Source of the DNA: CAYYYP01 sp964475985
GTDB taxonomy: Bacteria; Bdellovibrionota; UBA1018; CAYHWW01
NCBI GenBank assembly: GCA_964475985.1
Contig: CAYYYP010000063.1
Coordinates: forward strand, 1 to 15,040
DNA length: 15,040 bases
Reading direction: 5' to 3'
Shown: piece by piece, positions 5,633 through 11,920 of the stretch
How positions within the stretch are numbered: position 1 is the first letter of the stretch
Layout of the letters: each line of letters starts with the position of its first letter
Program-made: the position numbers and the translations under genes
The notes under the pieces: generated by a model
Seen by the model: only the letters and a program-made list of their open reading frames with translations
Databases searched by the model: none
What the model was told of the DNA's origin: nothing

Positions 5633-8199
5633 TGCGCCCTTTCACCGTTAGGTAGTGCCAGCTCAATATTGGTGCGAATGCCTCTTTGGAGCAATTGTAT
5701 CTCGCTTGAGATACTAACCTCGGCTTGCACGACCCCACGAACGGCTTGGCCAAGGCTGAATCTTGGCCTTCCCTCAATACGAATATAATCTATCGTGTAT
5801 ATTCCTTGGAGATGATGGGCTGGCAGTTCGACCGTCACAGACAGCATGCGTCTGCCATTTACCATGTGGATATCACTGGTGTCGAAACTGCCCGTGATCG
5901 ACGTGCCGTTCGGACCTCGCAAAGACACGTGGCCCTCCGTCTGACTGATTGTTTCGGCAATCTCAATCGGCAATACGACACGGACCTGCACATTGCCTCC
6001 GTTGGAGTTGCGCGTTCCGTAGGCAACGGTAGTGTTCAACTGATTCACATCAAATCCAAAGCTGGCGGTGCCGGGTAGCGGCGGCGCCCAGTGCAGAACT
6101 AAATCATTTCTATTGTCAGGAGCGTGGGACATTCGCTGGGTATAATCTTCGTCGGTCGCTTGGACATTAAGGAGGCGGTAATCTTGCGCCGGCAGTGCGG
6201 CCGGAAATGCAAATCTGAATCGCCTTGCCCCATTAGGCAGACGAACTGCGGAGGCGAGGCATGTGGCATTACAGACGACAGAACCGGTCGAAGAAGAGCT
6301 AGTTGACCGAAAGAGTGCCTGGATGGAGCGGGTCTGGGGTGGCACCGGCAGCTCTAGCGAATAGACCGCATTTTGCGAAGGCGGATGCGGAAGCTCATTC
6401 AAACGAACATGATTCCATGCAAAGTTTGGAATCTGGTTTTCACGGCGCAGTCCCCACTGTTGGCGCACTACCACTCTATTGCCGGGCAAAGTGAATCTCG
6501 TGCGTCCCTGGGCGGCTGGTACCGCTTGATGAAATGTAGATCCCACGCGGTCACTGATGGAGATATAGCTCAGGTCATAATCTCCGCCTGAGTATTCATT
6601 TTCGGACAAAAAATAATCCATTTGGTAAACGCCGCGTGCCGCGTCGATAATGTGGTAGCTCCCAATAGGAACGTTAACCAAAGGTGAGTTAGGCAGCGAG
6701 CGGTGTTTGAAAGTTAACTCTATTCTGAGCACCCCAGATTCGTCATCTGCCACTCCTTCGATCCTAGCTCTCAAATATGAGCCTGTAGAGGCCGGTAAAA
6801 CATTTACGCTCACGGATCGTTCAATGCTTGCGTTAATGCGAGGTGGATTCACGTCAGGATTAGTAGAGCGAACGTAAATTTGCGCGCGCTCATGGGCTTC
6901 CGCATGATAGACGGTGCCGCCGAAAATCTGATCCCTTAAAAACCGGAATTTTTCTGCGCAAAGTTCGGGAAGGCGCTCAATCGCATAGAAGTAACCGGCA
7001 AAGTGCTCCGCAAAATCTTCAAAAATATCCGTTTTTGAATAATCCGTAAGGAACTGCTGTCGGTGTTCAGGGGAGATGATCCATGCGGAAGCTTCATCCA
7101 CCGCGTTTTCTAAGTTTCTTGCGTCGGCGGATGGACCGGGTAGCCAGCTTAGCCGGATGTAATTCAATTTGTTTAGCGAAAGAATGCCTTCCCAAACTGC
7201 ATGCCCAATTTCGTGAGCTAAACTTTTCTCGCCCATGGTATCGCCCGCCTCAAGCGCGAAGGCACGTTCGGACAACACAATGATACGATTTTCGTTCGAG
7301 TACTCAGCAACTCTATTCTGCCGAAGTGAGTAATCGGATCTGAGCCTATAAATACCGTTTAACCGCCAAAGCCTTCGGATGCTCTCCGGCAGATCAAGTA
7401 AGGTTTTAGCGATCAATAAAAGTTCGCGGTGGCGAAAATTTTGCGTTGGGTATCGGAAGCGCTCTGAACTTGGCGGTGCAAGTCGTAACCCGTAATGTCT
7501 CTCGATAAGTTCAGCAAGGTGGTGGTCCGAAATGAGGATCCACGTCAGTTGTTCAAAAAGGGTATTGTTGTAATCAACTCTATAGTTAGTGACCGAACTT
7601 CCTGGCACATGAGTCTGGGTTGCGGGGTTAGTAGCTGCCTGAGCAATGGCCGTATTCAAAATGCGTTCATTAGCGTTGCGGTTGAAGAGAAGACAGGTCA
7701 GGGGAAGTGAAGCAAATCGATCGCTGCACATTTTCCTTACTAGTAATGGACCGCTTTCAGTGAGGTTAGCTTCTAATAAAATGGGTTCGGTAACTGCTGA
7801 CCTTAGTTGCGTCACGAGAGCGTACTGGTAAAGGTAGGTCAGAAATGCGTTGGTAAAAACCGGATGGTTGACCCGGCTGTCGGCTAGATAAATATGAAAT
7901 TCAGTGCCAAGTCTTTTTATGACGTCAAAACGAGATTCCGTCGATCGAACAAAGCATGGCCGAAAACTACCCTGACGGGTTAAAAAAATCTCTGGCGGAT
8001 AACAATACATTTCATTTGAGTCTTGCGATGCCGGATTTTGAGGTACCGCTGAGTCACCGGTATTAGAAATACTACTTAAAGACGCCAAACCACCATCCCG
8101 CCCTAAGTGGGTAGCCGACGGCCCTGCGCAGATCTGGCCGTACATTCCCAGGTTTAGCGTGGCCGCTAAGATAAGAAGGGTAGAAATCCTAAAACGCAT
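5629..8199 (-). CDS. Large exported HEIGH zinc-metalloprotease-like protein, 856 aa
   Basis: First gene of a three-gene operon. Residues 1-25 form a Sec signal (ending near QICAG). A zincin signature SLAHEIGHAVW places the Zn-binding and catalytic residues at H329, E330 and H333. About 60 residues later EDFAEHFAGY (394-403) supplies the third ligand expected of gluzincins, E394 or E398. This layout resembles anthrax-lethal-factor-like and related secreted peptidases, though I cannot name the family. Residues about 130-320 precede it as a helical domain. From about 455 the chain becomes three beta-sandwich-like modules, each ending in a similar strand: YDLSYISISD, YRLLNVQATD and YTIDYIRIEG. 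Such Ig-like tails often bind surfaces or substrates. No Shine-Dalgarno sequence or strong promoter is seen ahead of the ATG. Substrate unknown. Confidence 0.78.
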   Translation of the reverse strand: MRFRISTLLILAATLNLGMYGQICAGPSATHLGRDGGLASLSSISNTGDSAVPQNPASQDSNEMYCYPPEIFLTRQGSFRPCFVRSTESRFDVIKRLGTEFHIYLADSRVNHPVFTNAFLTYLYQYALVTQLRSAVTEPILLEANLTESGPLLVRKMCSDRFASLPLTCLLFNRNANERILNTAIAQAATNPATQTHVPGSSVTNYRVDYNNTLFEQLTWILISDHHLAELIERHYGLRLAPPSSERFRYPTQNFRHRELLLIAKTLLDLPESIRRLWRLNGIYRLRSDYSLRQNRVAEYSNENRIIVLSERAFALEAGDTMGEKSLAHEIGHAVWEGILSLNKLNYIRLSWLPGPSADARNLENAVDEASAWIISPEHRQQFLTDYSKTDIFEDFAEHFAGYFYAIERLPELCAEKFRFLRDQIFGGTVYHAEAHERAQIYVRSTNPDVNPPRINASIERSVSVNVLPASTGSYLRARIEGVADDESGVLRIELTFKHRSLPNSPLVNVPIGSYHIIDAARGVYQMDYFLSENEYSGGDYDLSYISISDRVGSTFHQAVPAAQGRTRFTLPGNRVVVRQQWGLRRENQIPNFAWNHVRLNELPHPPSQNAVYSLELPVPPQTRSIQALFRSTSSSSTGSVVCNATCLASAVRLPNGARRFRFAFPAALPAQDYRLLNVQATDEDYTQRMSHAPDNRNDLVLHWAPPLPGTASFGFDVNQLNTTVAYGTRNSNGGNVQVRVVLPIEIAETISQTEGHVSLRGPNGTSITGSFDTSDIHMVNGRRMLSVTVELPAHHLQGIYTIDYIRIEGRPRFSLGQAVRGVVQAEVSISSEIQLLQRGIRTNIELALPNGERAQ

Positions 8200-8374
8200 A
8201 TCTGGGAGCTATTACAACATTAATACCAAACATTCCTTCACCAAAGCGGGGTTATCCAATCATTAGATTGTAGGGGATTAAGTGTCGTATAAACATTTTC
8301 CATGTGTAGGAGAGTTAGCCATGATTTAAGTTCCAGGTTGGTAGAGTCGAGAGTTCCTATAAACTGGTGTTAAA
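8200..8374. other. Divergent intergenic region between the protease operon and selO
   Basis: It separates the minus-strand operon from the plus-strand selO region. It holds a TATAAA box (8358-8363) with a poorly spaced TTGGTA (8338-8343, 14 bp) and a GGAG-spaced ATG that is followed at once by a stop (ATGATTTAA near 8323). Nothing else is supported here. Confidence 0.4.
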
Positions 8375-8398
8375 ATGGTCGGGCCGACTAGATACCAA
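8371..8398 (+). repeat. Repeat R1, copy a: tRNA-3'-end-like sequence
   Basis: A 28-nt sequence matching 11107-11134 at 26 of 28 positions, same orientation. Its reverse complement reads CTAGT, CGGCCCG, A, CCA: the layout of a tRNA T-stem 3' half, acceptor 3' strand, discriminator base and CCA. No matching tRNA body is present, so it is not a tRNA gene. The ATG inside it (8375) opens the selO frame 23 codons early, but those codons derive from the repeat. Confidence 0.7.
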
Positions 8399-8431
8399 TT
8401 TAGAACAGTGGGAAATCCGCTATCATCCGAT

Positions 8432-8443
8432 TATAGTCGCACC
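8432..8443 (+). promoter_or_regulatory. Leaderless -10 box of selO
   Basis: TATAGT at 8432-8437 is followed by exactly 6 nt and then ATG 8444. The same spacing is seen at four other genes here, so transcription probably starts at the A of that ATG. No convincing -35 box was found. This spacing and the protein's family alignment agree on 8444 as the start. Confidence 0.5.
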
Positions 8444-9913
8444 ATGGTGAATCAGCGCGCGGAATGGAATTTTGACAATACCTATGCACGGCTGCCCGAC
8501 ATGTTTTTCATTCGGCAGAATCCGGTGCCAGTGAGCGATCCTAGAATGATTTTATTCAACCTTGAATTAGCGGTGTCACTAGGCCTGCCAGCCAACGGAC
8601 TATCTAACGCCGAAGGGGCAGAGATTTTTGCTGGCAATCGGATCCCGCCGGGAGCTGATCCGATTGCACAGGCCTATGCGGGCCATCAGTTCGGGCATCT
8701 CAATATGCTCGGCGACGGGCGAGCACTTCTTTTAGGCGAACAGATCACACCGACGGGCGAGCGCTTCGATATACAACTCAAAGGTTCCGGCCAGACCCCT
8801 TTTTCTCGGAGAGGCGACGGACGTGCCGCCTTAGGGCCCATGCTTCGAGAATATATCATAAGCGAGGCCATGTTTAGATTAGGCATCCCTACGACTCGCA
8901 GTTTAGCCGTCGTTTCTACCGGCGACCCTGTGTATCGAGAAACTCTTCTGCCAGGCGCCGTGCTGGCCCGTGTTGCCAAGAGTCACATCCGCGTTGGTAC
9001 TTTCGTTTATGCAGCGTCGGTGCAGGGAGGTGAAGATGGGGCCGTGCGCGCTTTGTCCGATTACACCATCAAACGCCATTTTCCCCATCTTGAAACTGAT
9101 GCCGACAAGTACATGTCTTTTCTGCGCGCAGTGGTTGATCGTCAGGCATCTCTGGTTGCTCAGTGGATGTTAATCGGTTTCATTCATGGTGTGCTAAATA
9201 CCGATAACGTGGCCATCTCCGGTGAGACCATTGATTACGGGCCCTGCGCATTCATGGACCACTACTCGCCAACGACCGTCTTCAGCTCCATTGATCGCAA
9301 TGGCCGTTATGCCTATGGAAATCAACCCCAAATCACGGCTTGGAATTTGGCGCGAATGGCGGAAACACTCTTACCACTTTTGGCGCCTCGACCGGAAGAA
9401 GCCGTAGAAAAGGCAAAAGAAGCTATAGAGGAATTCTCTCGTCGTTTTCAATTGCATTATGAAACTGGGATGCGTGGAAAGCTTGGCCTCACACGAGAAG
9501 AAGAGGGTGATCCGATTCTCTTTTCCAACATCTTAAGTTGGATGGAAAACCAGAAGGCAGATTATACAAATACATTTCGCGCGCTCTCAAGTGAAACTTT
9601 GTTGGCAGATCCTCAGTTTCAAGTGGAAAGCTTTCAAAAATGGTTGATTCAGTGGCGCCAACGGCTCGAACGCCAAGAGGGGACTCAGGAACAAATATGG
9701 CGCCGCATGGAAGCTCATAATCCCGCCGTTATTCCACGAAATCATCGAGTGGAAGAGGCTTTGGCCGGCGCTGTTGAAAATTCTGATTTTTCTTTGGTAG
9801 AAAAGTTGCTGAAGGCACTGGAGTTTCCTTTTGCCGACTCGCCATTACACCAGGCCTACCGGGATCCGGCCCCGGCTGGGGGAGAAAGATATAGAACTTT
9901 TTGCGGGACCTAG
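8444..9913 (+). CDS. selO: SelO (YdiU) protein adenylyltransferase, 489 aa
   Basis: SelO is a kinase-fold enzyme that binds ATP in an inverted orientation and transfers AMP to Ser, Thr or Tyr of proteins; it is tied to redox and oxidative-stress responses. Recognised parts, numbered from the preferred ATG: the family opening WNFDNTYARLPDMFF (from residue 8), YAGHQFG and LGDGRALLLGE, the ATP-site Lys113 in IQLKGSGQTPFSRRGDGRA, the catalytic loop HGVLNTDN (238-245), the metal-binding DYGP (254-257), and the C-terminal CGT, the tail where eukaryotic homologues carry selenocysteine. Length is normal and no lesion is seen. An ATG at 8375 is in frame, but its extra 23 residues come from repeat R1 and precede the conserved opening. 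The gene is flanked by repeats R1 upstream and R3/R2 downstream. It has no operon partner. Confidence 0.96.
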   Translation: MVNQRAEWNFDNTYARLPDMFFIRQNPVPVSDPRMILFNLELAVSLGLPANGLSNAEGAEIFAGNRIPPGADPIAQAYAGHQFGHLNMLGDGRALLLGEQITPTGERFDIQLKGSGQTPFSRRGDGRAALGPMLREYIISEAMFRLGIPTTRSLAVVSTGDPVYRETLLPGAVLARVAKSHIRVGTFVYAASVQGGEDGAVRALSDYTIKRHFPHLETDADKYMSFLRAVVDRQASLVAQWMLIGFIHGVLNTDNVAISGETIDYGPCAFMDHYSPTTVFSSIDRNGRYAYGNQPQITAWNLARMAETLLPLLAPRPEEAVEKAKEAIEEFSRRFQLHYETGMRGKLGLTREEEGDPILFSNILSWMENQKADYTNTFRALSSETLLADPQFQVESFQKWLIQWRQRLERQEGTQEQIWRRMEAHNPAVIPRNHRVEEALAGAVENSDFSLVEKLLKALEFPFADSPLHQAYRDPAPAGGERYRTFCGT

Positions 9914-9917
9914 GGTT

Positions 9918-9935
9918 GGGCGAGCATGACTAGGC
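9918..9935 (+). repeat. Repeat R3, copy a (18 nt)
   Basis: GGGCGAGCATGACTAGGC, identical to 10829-10846 inside the next gene. An 18-nt exact match is not expected by chance in 15 kb. It lies 4 nt after the selO stop and almost touches R2. Confidence 0.6.
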
Positions 9936-9937
9936 AT

Positions 9938-9971
9938 CATGCCATAGTGCTGACATCTACCGAGATCTACT
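9938..9971 (+). repeat. Repeat R2, copy a (34 nt)
   Basis: Matches 11188-11221 at 32 of 34 positions, same orientation. It contains a short internal direct repeat, ATCTAC-CGAG-ATCTAC. It lies just downstream of selO; the second copy lies 54 nt downstream of R1 copy b, so selO occupies the R1-R2 interval that is nearly empty in the other copy. Confidence 0.7.
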
Positions 9972-10055
9972 AAATTGAGTTTCGAGGATCAAAACGAAAG
10001 CCATATAAATATACTTAATTTACATAAATATTAGGCATTTGCTTTGTAAATTCAG

Positions 10056-10084
10056 TGCCATTTAATGCATTAGGCCAAATGGCA
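10056..10084. other. Inverted repeat upstream of the 10165 gene
   Basis: TGCCATTT (10056-10063) pairs perfectly with AAATGGCA (10077-10084) across a 13-nt loop that itself contains the palindrome TAATGCATTA. It is about 80 bp upstream of the next start codon. It may be an operator or a weak selO terminator; a T5 run follows 10 nt later. Confidence 0.4.
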
Positions 10085-10152
10085 AGCTGTGGATACTTTT
10101 TGATTCGATTAATATACTTGAGATAATTTAGAAAAATTTTGATCAGATCCGC

Positions 10153-10164
10153 TACAATAAGTAG
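10153..10164 (+). promoter_or_regulatory. Leaderless -10 box of the 10165 gene
   Basis: TACAAT at 10153-10158, then 6 nt, then ATG. The 45 bp upstream are A/T-rich, but no well-spaced -35 box is evident. No Shine-Dalgarno sequence precedes the start. Confidence 0.5.
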
Positions 10165-11016
10165 ATGATGCGAAGAGGACTGGCTTTAGGCTTCCTTATT
10201 TCTATTTCGGCATGGGCTGGAGCCACGCGCACCCCACCCTCGCCTAGCCTTCCGATAGCACCAACTCAACATCCCTCTTCTGAGTCTAGGAGATGCTTCA
10301 ATGTGATGACACTCATTCAACGTGAGTTAGAAAGTTATTACAGCCAGAGAGCGGCACCCCATTACTCTTTGACCAATTTGACAGTGAGCGAAGGAAACTC
10401 TTTTCGCTCGGAATTAGCGCAAAGGGCATTTATGGCTGATGCGTGGAACGGCGACCCGAACTACACTTTGCCTGCGGGAAGCTGTATTAACACCCTTGAC
10501 TGTCCAGAGATGCGATATCGTTTTGAGGAAAATCAAGTTCGCGCATGTTCACGGGTTGAGTGCACAAATTTCTCAATCGTGAGTTGCACGGATAATAGCA
10601 TTACTTTGGACGACCCAGAAAGTGGCGCGCGATCGACAATGATTCGAGATGGAGAGGGGCGTTACCGAAGTATAGAAAGTTCCATGCACCGATTCGATAG
10701 CCGGCAGTCGTATGCAGATGCTCAGTTTGCCGAAGAACAGTGCCACCAGCATTTTAATGAAGTCCATGGCGTTACTAGAGAAGTAGTTATTACTTTTGGA
10801 TCTGCGTCAGCTCCACCGCCTCCAATGAGGGCGAGCATGACTAGGCTTCTCACTCAATATCCGGATCTTACGCTTCAAGATTTCGTACGTAATCGATGTG
10901 TACAAAATCGTGGCCAGGATCGACGAACTGATGGCAGAAGAAATAAAACTGTTCGTGCATGGCATCACGATGCTGATTCAGATTCCATCCCAGCTAAAGC
11001 CACAGGCGCAGACTAA
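10165..11016 (+). CDS. Exported Cys-containing hypothetical protein, 283 aa
   Basis: Family not recognised. MMRRGLALGFLISISAWAGA is a typical Sec signal with a cleavage site near residue 18-20. A Pro-rich linker follows, then a Cys-bearing domain (Cys at RRCF, SCINTLDC, ACSRVEC, SCTD and EQCHQHF). The start is fixed by the TACAAT box 6 nt upstream. Repeat R3b lies inside the gene (codons for ASMTR). After NRCVQNR (about residue 245) the chain turns Arg/Asp-rich and loses its earlier character, while another frame from 10898 reads more normally, so the last 35 codons may be out of frame through an indel or from a fused foreign end. A strong hairpin begins just after the stop codon. The 12914 protein is similar in style (signal, spaced Cys, ECxxxS-like pattern), but homology is unproven. 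Confidence 0.65.
   Translation: MMRRGLALGFLISISAWAGATRTPPSPSLPIAPTQHPSSESRRCFNVMTLIQRELESYYSQRAAPHYSLTNLTVSEGNSFRSELAQRAFMADAWNGDPNYTLPAGSCINTLDCPEMRYRFEENQVRACSRVECTNFSIVSCTDNSITLDDPESGARSTMIRDGEGRYRSIESSMHRFDSRQSYADAQFAEEQCHQHFNEVHGVTREVVITFGSASAPPPPMRASMTRLLTQYPDLTLQDFVRNRCVQNRGQDRRTDGRRNKTVRAWHHDADSDSIPAKATGAD
10829..10846 (+). repeat. Repeat R3, copy b (18 nt)
   Basis: Identical to 9918-9935 but inside the coding frame of the 10165 gene. The matching stretch stops abruptly at both ends. Confidence 0.55.
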
Positions 11017-11018
11017 AT

Positions 11019-11042
11019 CACTTGGCTCGGCTAGGCCAAGTG
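11019..11042. other. 8-bp perfect hairpin after the 10165 gene
   Basis: CACTTGGC (11019-11026) pairs with GCCAAGTG (11035-11042) over an 8-nt loop, 2 nt after the TAA. No U-tract follows on either strand, so it is not a classical intrinsic terminator; it may protect the mRNA 3' end or be part of a mobile-element end. Confidence 0.45.
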
Positions 11043-11106
11043 GTTGCAAATGGTTGCGTTCAAAACCTGGATTAGCAAAACCCAAAAATTTCAAACAACC
11101 GGGAGA

Positions 11107-11134
11107 TAAAATGGTCGGGCCGACTGGATATCAA
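11107..11134 (+). repeat. Repeat R1, copy b: tRNA-3'-end-like sequence
   Basis: Matches R1 copy a at 26 of 28 positions. In reverse complement the CCAGT, CGGCCCG, A, CCA order is exactly that of a tRNA 3' end, with TTGATAT where a T-loop would have TTCRANY. With copy a it brackets a 2.7-kb segment (selO and the 10165 gene) as direct repeats, as integrative elements leave at tRNA genes. Confidence 0.7.
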
Positions 11135-11187
11135 CGCAACGAACGTAAGTATAAATAACTACAATTGAAATTGAATCATATTAACAA

Positions 11188-11221
11188 CATGCCATGGTGA
11201 TGACATCTACCGAGATCTACT
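11188..11221 (+). repeat. Repeat R2, copy b (34 nt)
   Basis: Matches 9938-9971 at 32 of 34 positions. Only 53 nt separate it from R1 copy b, compared with about 1.54 kb between the a copies. Confidence 0.7.
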
Positions 11222-11246
11222 GAAATAGCCCCTGTAATACAGAGAG

Positions 11247-11282
11247 TGGTTGCAATACTGGTTGCAGTGGTGGTTGCACGGG
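11247..11282 (+). repeat. Three 12-bp direct repeats, TGGTTGCA core
   Basis: TGGTTGC starts at 11247, 11259 and 11271, an exact 12-bp period with variable last four bases. Two more copies sit at 11041 and 11051, 10 bp apart. Evenly spaced cores like these are typical of binding sites for a recombinase, replication protein or regulator. They lie about 65-95 bp ahead of a small membrane protein gene and a recombinase fragment. Confidence 0.55.
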
Positions 11283-11295
11283 TTTCTTTGTCGCT

Positions 11296-11324
11296 AAGTC
11301 TCAAAGACTTGTTTGAATTTTTTT
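11296..11324 (+). terminator. Possible terminator or operator: AAGTCT-CAA-AGACTT then T-run
   Basis: A perfect 6-bp inverted repeat with a 3-nt loop (11296-11310) is followed after 7 nt by T7 (11318-11324). The gap weakens the terminator reading, and the position just ahead of the 11343 gene also suits an operator. Confidence 0.35.
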
Positions 11325-11328
11325 GAAC

Positions 11329-11335
11329 AAAGGAG
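11329..11335 (+). promoter_or_regulatory. Shine-Dalgarno that sets the 11343 start
   Basis: AAAGGAG lies 7 nt ahead of ATG 11343. It rules against the in-frame ATG at 11313, which lies upstream of it. Confidence 0.6.
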
Positions 11336-11342
11336 TTTTGGA

Positions 11343-11606
11343 ATGAAAACGACAGATATTTCCGACTTGATGAAGGGGCTTTTGGTCATCATTGGTTTGG
11401 CAATTTCAATGGGACGGTATGAGGAAATAAAGCGGTTCGCTCGAAGCCAGGCCGTAGAATTTTTTTCGAATCTTTTGAGAGATAGGAGGAATAGGTATGG
11501 GAACATTTTTAATGTTTATTCCCTTGCCAAGCACATGAGGTGTAATCTCCCTGTCCTCTCATTGACAATGAAAGGAACTATTATTGAAGAGAAATTCAAC
11601 ATATGA
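11343..11606 (+). CDS. Small membrane-anchored protein next to a recombinase remnant, 87 aa
   Basis: Function unknown. One hydrophobic segment (LLVIIGLAISMG, about residues 13-24) near the N terminus suggests a single membrane anchor, followed by a basic amphipathic helix (RYEEIKRFARSQAVEFF). The C-terminal half (from about residue 45) has a different, mixed character and could be out of frame. The stop TGA overlaps the ATG of the serine recombinase fragment (ATGA), so the two formed a translationally coupled pair. Unlike the leaderless genes of the window, this one has a strong Shine-Dalgarno sequence, which fits a horizontally acquired origin. Confidence 0.55.
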   Translation: MKTTDISDLMKGLLVIIGLAISMGRYEEIKRFARSQAVEFFSNLLRDRRNRYGNIFNVYSLAKHMRCNLPVLSLTMKGTIIEEKFNI

Positions 11607-11707
11607 AAATTAAGTCAGCAATTTATGCGCGGGTATCAACCGCCGACCAGAAACCGGGGCTCAGCCCTCATTCAAAGGCTATCAGAGCTCCTGGGGTGAG
11701 ATTCTAA
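11603..11707 (+). pseudogene. Serine recombinase (resolvase/invertase), N-terminal fragment, 34 codons
   Basis: MKIKSAIYARVSTADQKPG is the start of a serine site-specific recombinase; Ser12 in YARVST is the catalytic nucleophile, with the conserved Arg10 beside it. The family resemblance ends after KPGL, and the frame closes at TAA 11705-11707 with unrelated residues. The rest of the catalytic domain (normally over 120 residues) and the DNA-binding domain are absent; minus-strand sequence of the toxin-antitoxin locus follows instead. It is therefore a remnant cut by deletion or by insertion of that locus. Confidence 0.85.
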
Positions 11708-11920
11708 GGCGATCCGCGGAAAGTGCGTTACACTCCGATGGCAAGAGATCTCCCAACCCCTCCAACGGCTTGAAAAGTTCGACCAAAAACAACGTAGGCC
11801 CCACCTGTTCCTTTATGGCCATAATTGAATCGATCATGTCTGCCGAGGCTTTATCTAAAGTTTTAAACCAAATGAAACCAGGCCGATCATGGCTCTAAAG
11901 GGTTTGTGTTCAGGCCACAT
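11682..11920 (-). CDS. Third ORF after the antitoxin, read through a UUUAAAA -1 shift site (79 aa) or a frameshifted remnant
   Basis: Not recognised. ATG 11920 overlaps the antitoxin's last codons by 11 nt and opens MWPEHKPFRAMIGLVSFGLK, closing at TAG 11855-11857. At 11861-11867 the minus strand reads T TTA AAA in the zero frame, an exact X XXY YYZ slippery heptamer. A -1 slip there continues without any stop into TLDKASADMIDSIMAIKEQ and FLVELFKPLEGLGDLL, to TGA 11682-11684. The -1 frame has protein-like composition with alternating charged and hydrophobic residues. It could be programmed frameshifting, a simple indel in a decaying gene, or a separate gene from ATG 11837 (51 aa). Its position makes it the third member of the toxin-antitoxin operon. 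Confidence 0.42.

Larger units (their letters stand above)
11043..11342. other. Gene-free stretch rich in short repeats
   Basis: No convincing gene is seen. It holds R1 copy b, R2 copy b, a TGGTTGC repeat cluster (listed separately) with two further TGGTTGC copies at 11041 and 11051, and an inverted repeat before the 11343 gene. An open frame (10898-11158) runs through the first part and R1 copy b but is not recognised. Confidence 0.5.

Noticed and set aside
5725..7831. Several plus-strand open frames of 60-117 codons opposite the 856-aa protein.
   Set aside because: They are antisense shadows of a well-supported long gene, with no motifs or ribosome binding sites.
8371..8398. R1 as a tRNA gene.
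   Set aside because: Only a 3'-end-like half is present; there is no matching 5' acceptor strand, D-arm or anticodon arm within 90 nt on the relevant side at either copy.
8375..8443. ATG 8375 as the selO start.
   Set aside because: The 23 extra residues are encoded by repeat R1 and precede the conserved family opening, and ATG 8444 has the TANNNT-N6 layout seen at other genes.
9949..9971. R2 shares a 12-nt string (ACCGAGATCTAC) with a common sequencing adapter.
   Set aside because: Both R2 copies lie in normal genomic context, the shared string is short, and the surrounding adapter sequence is absent. It is natural repeat sequence, not contamination.
10898..11158. Open frame containing IVARIDELMAEE, reminiscent of the coiled-coil start of some transposases or restriction specificity subunits.
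   Set aside because: The likeness is limited to a few residues, and the frame runs on through a hairpin and repeat R1; too weak to name a family.
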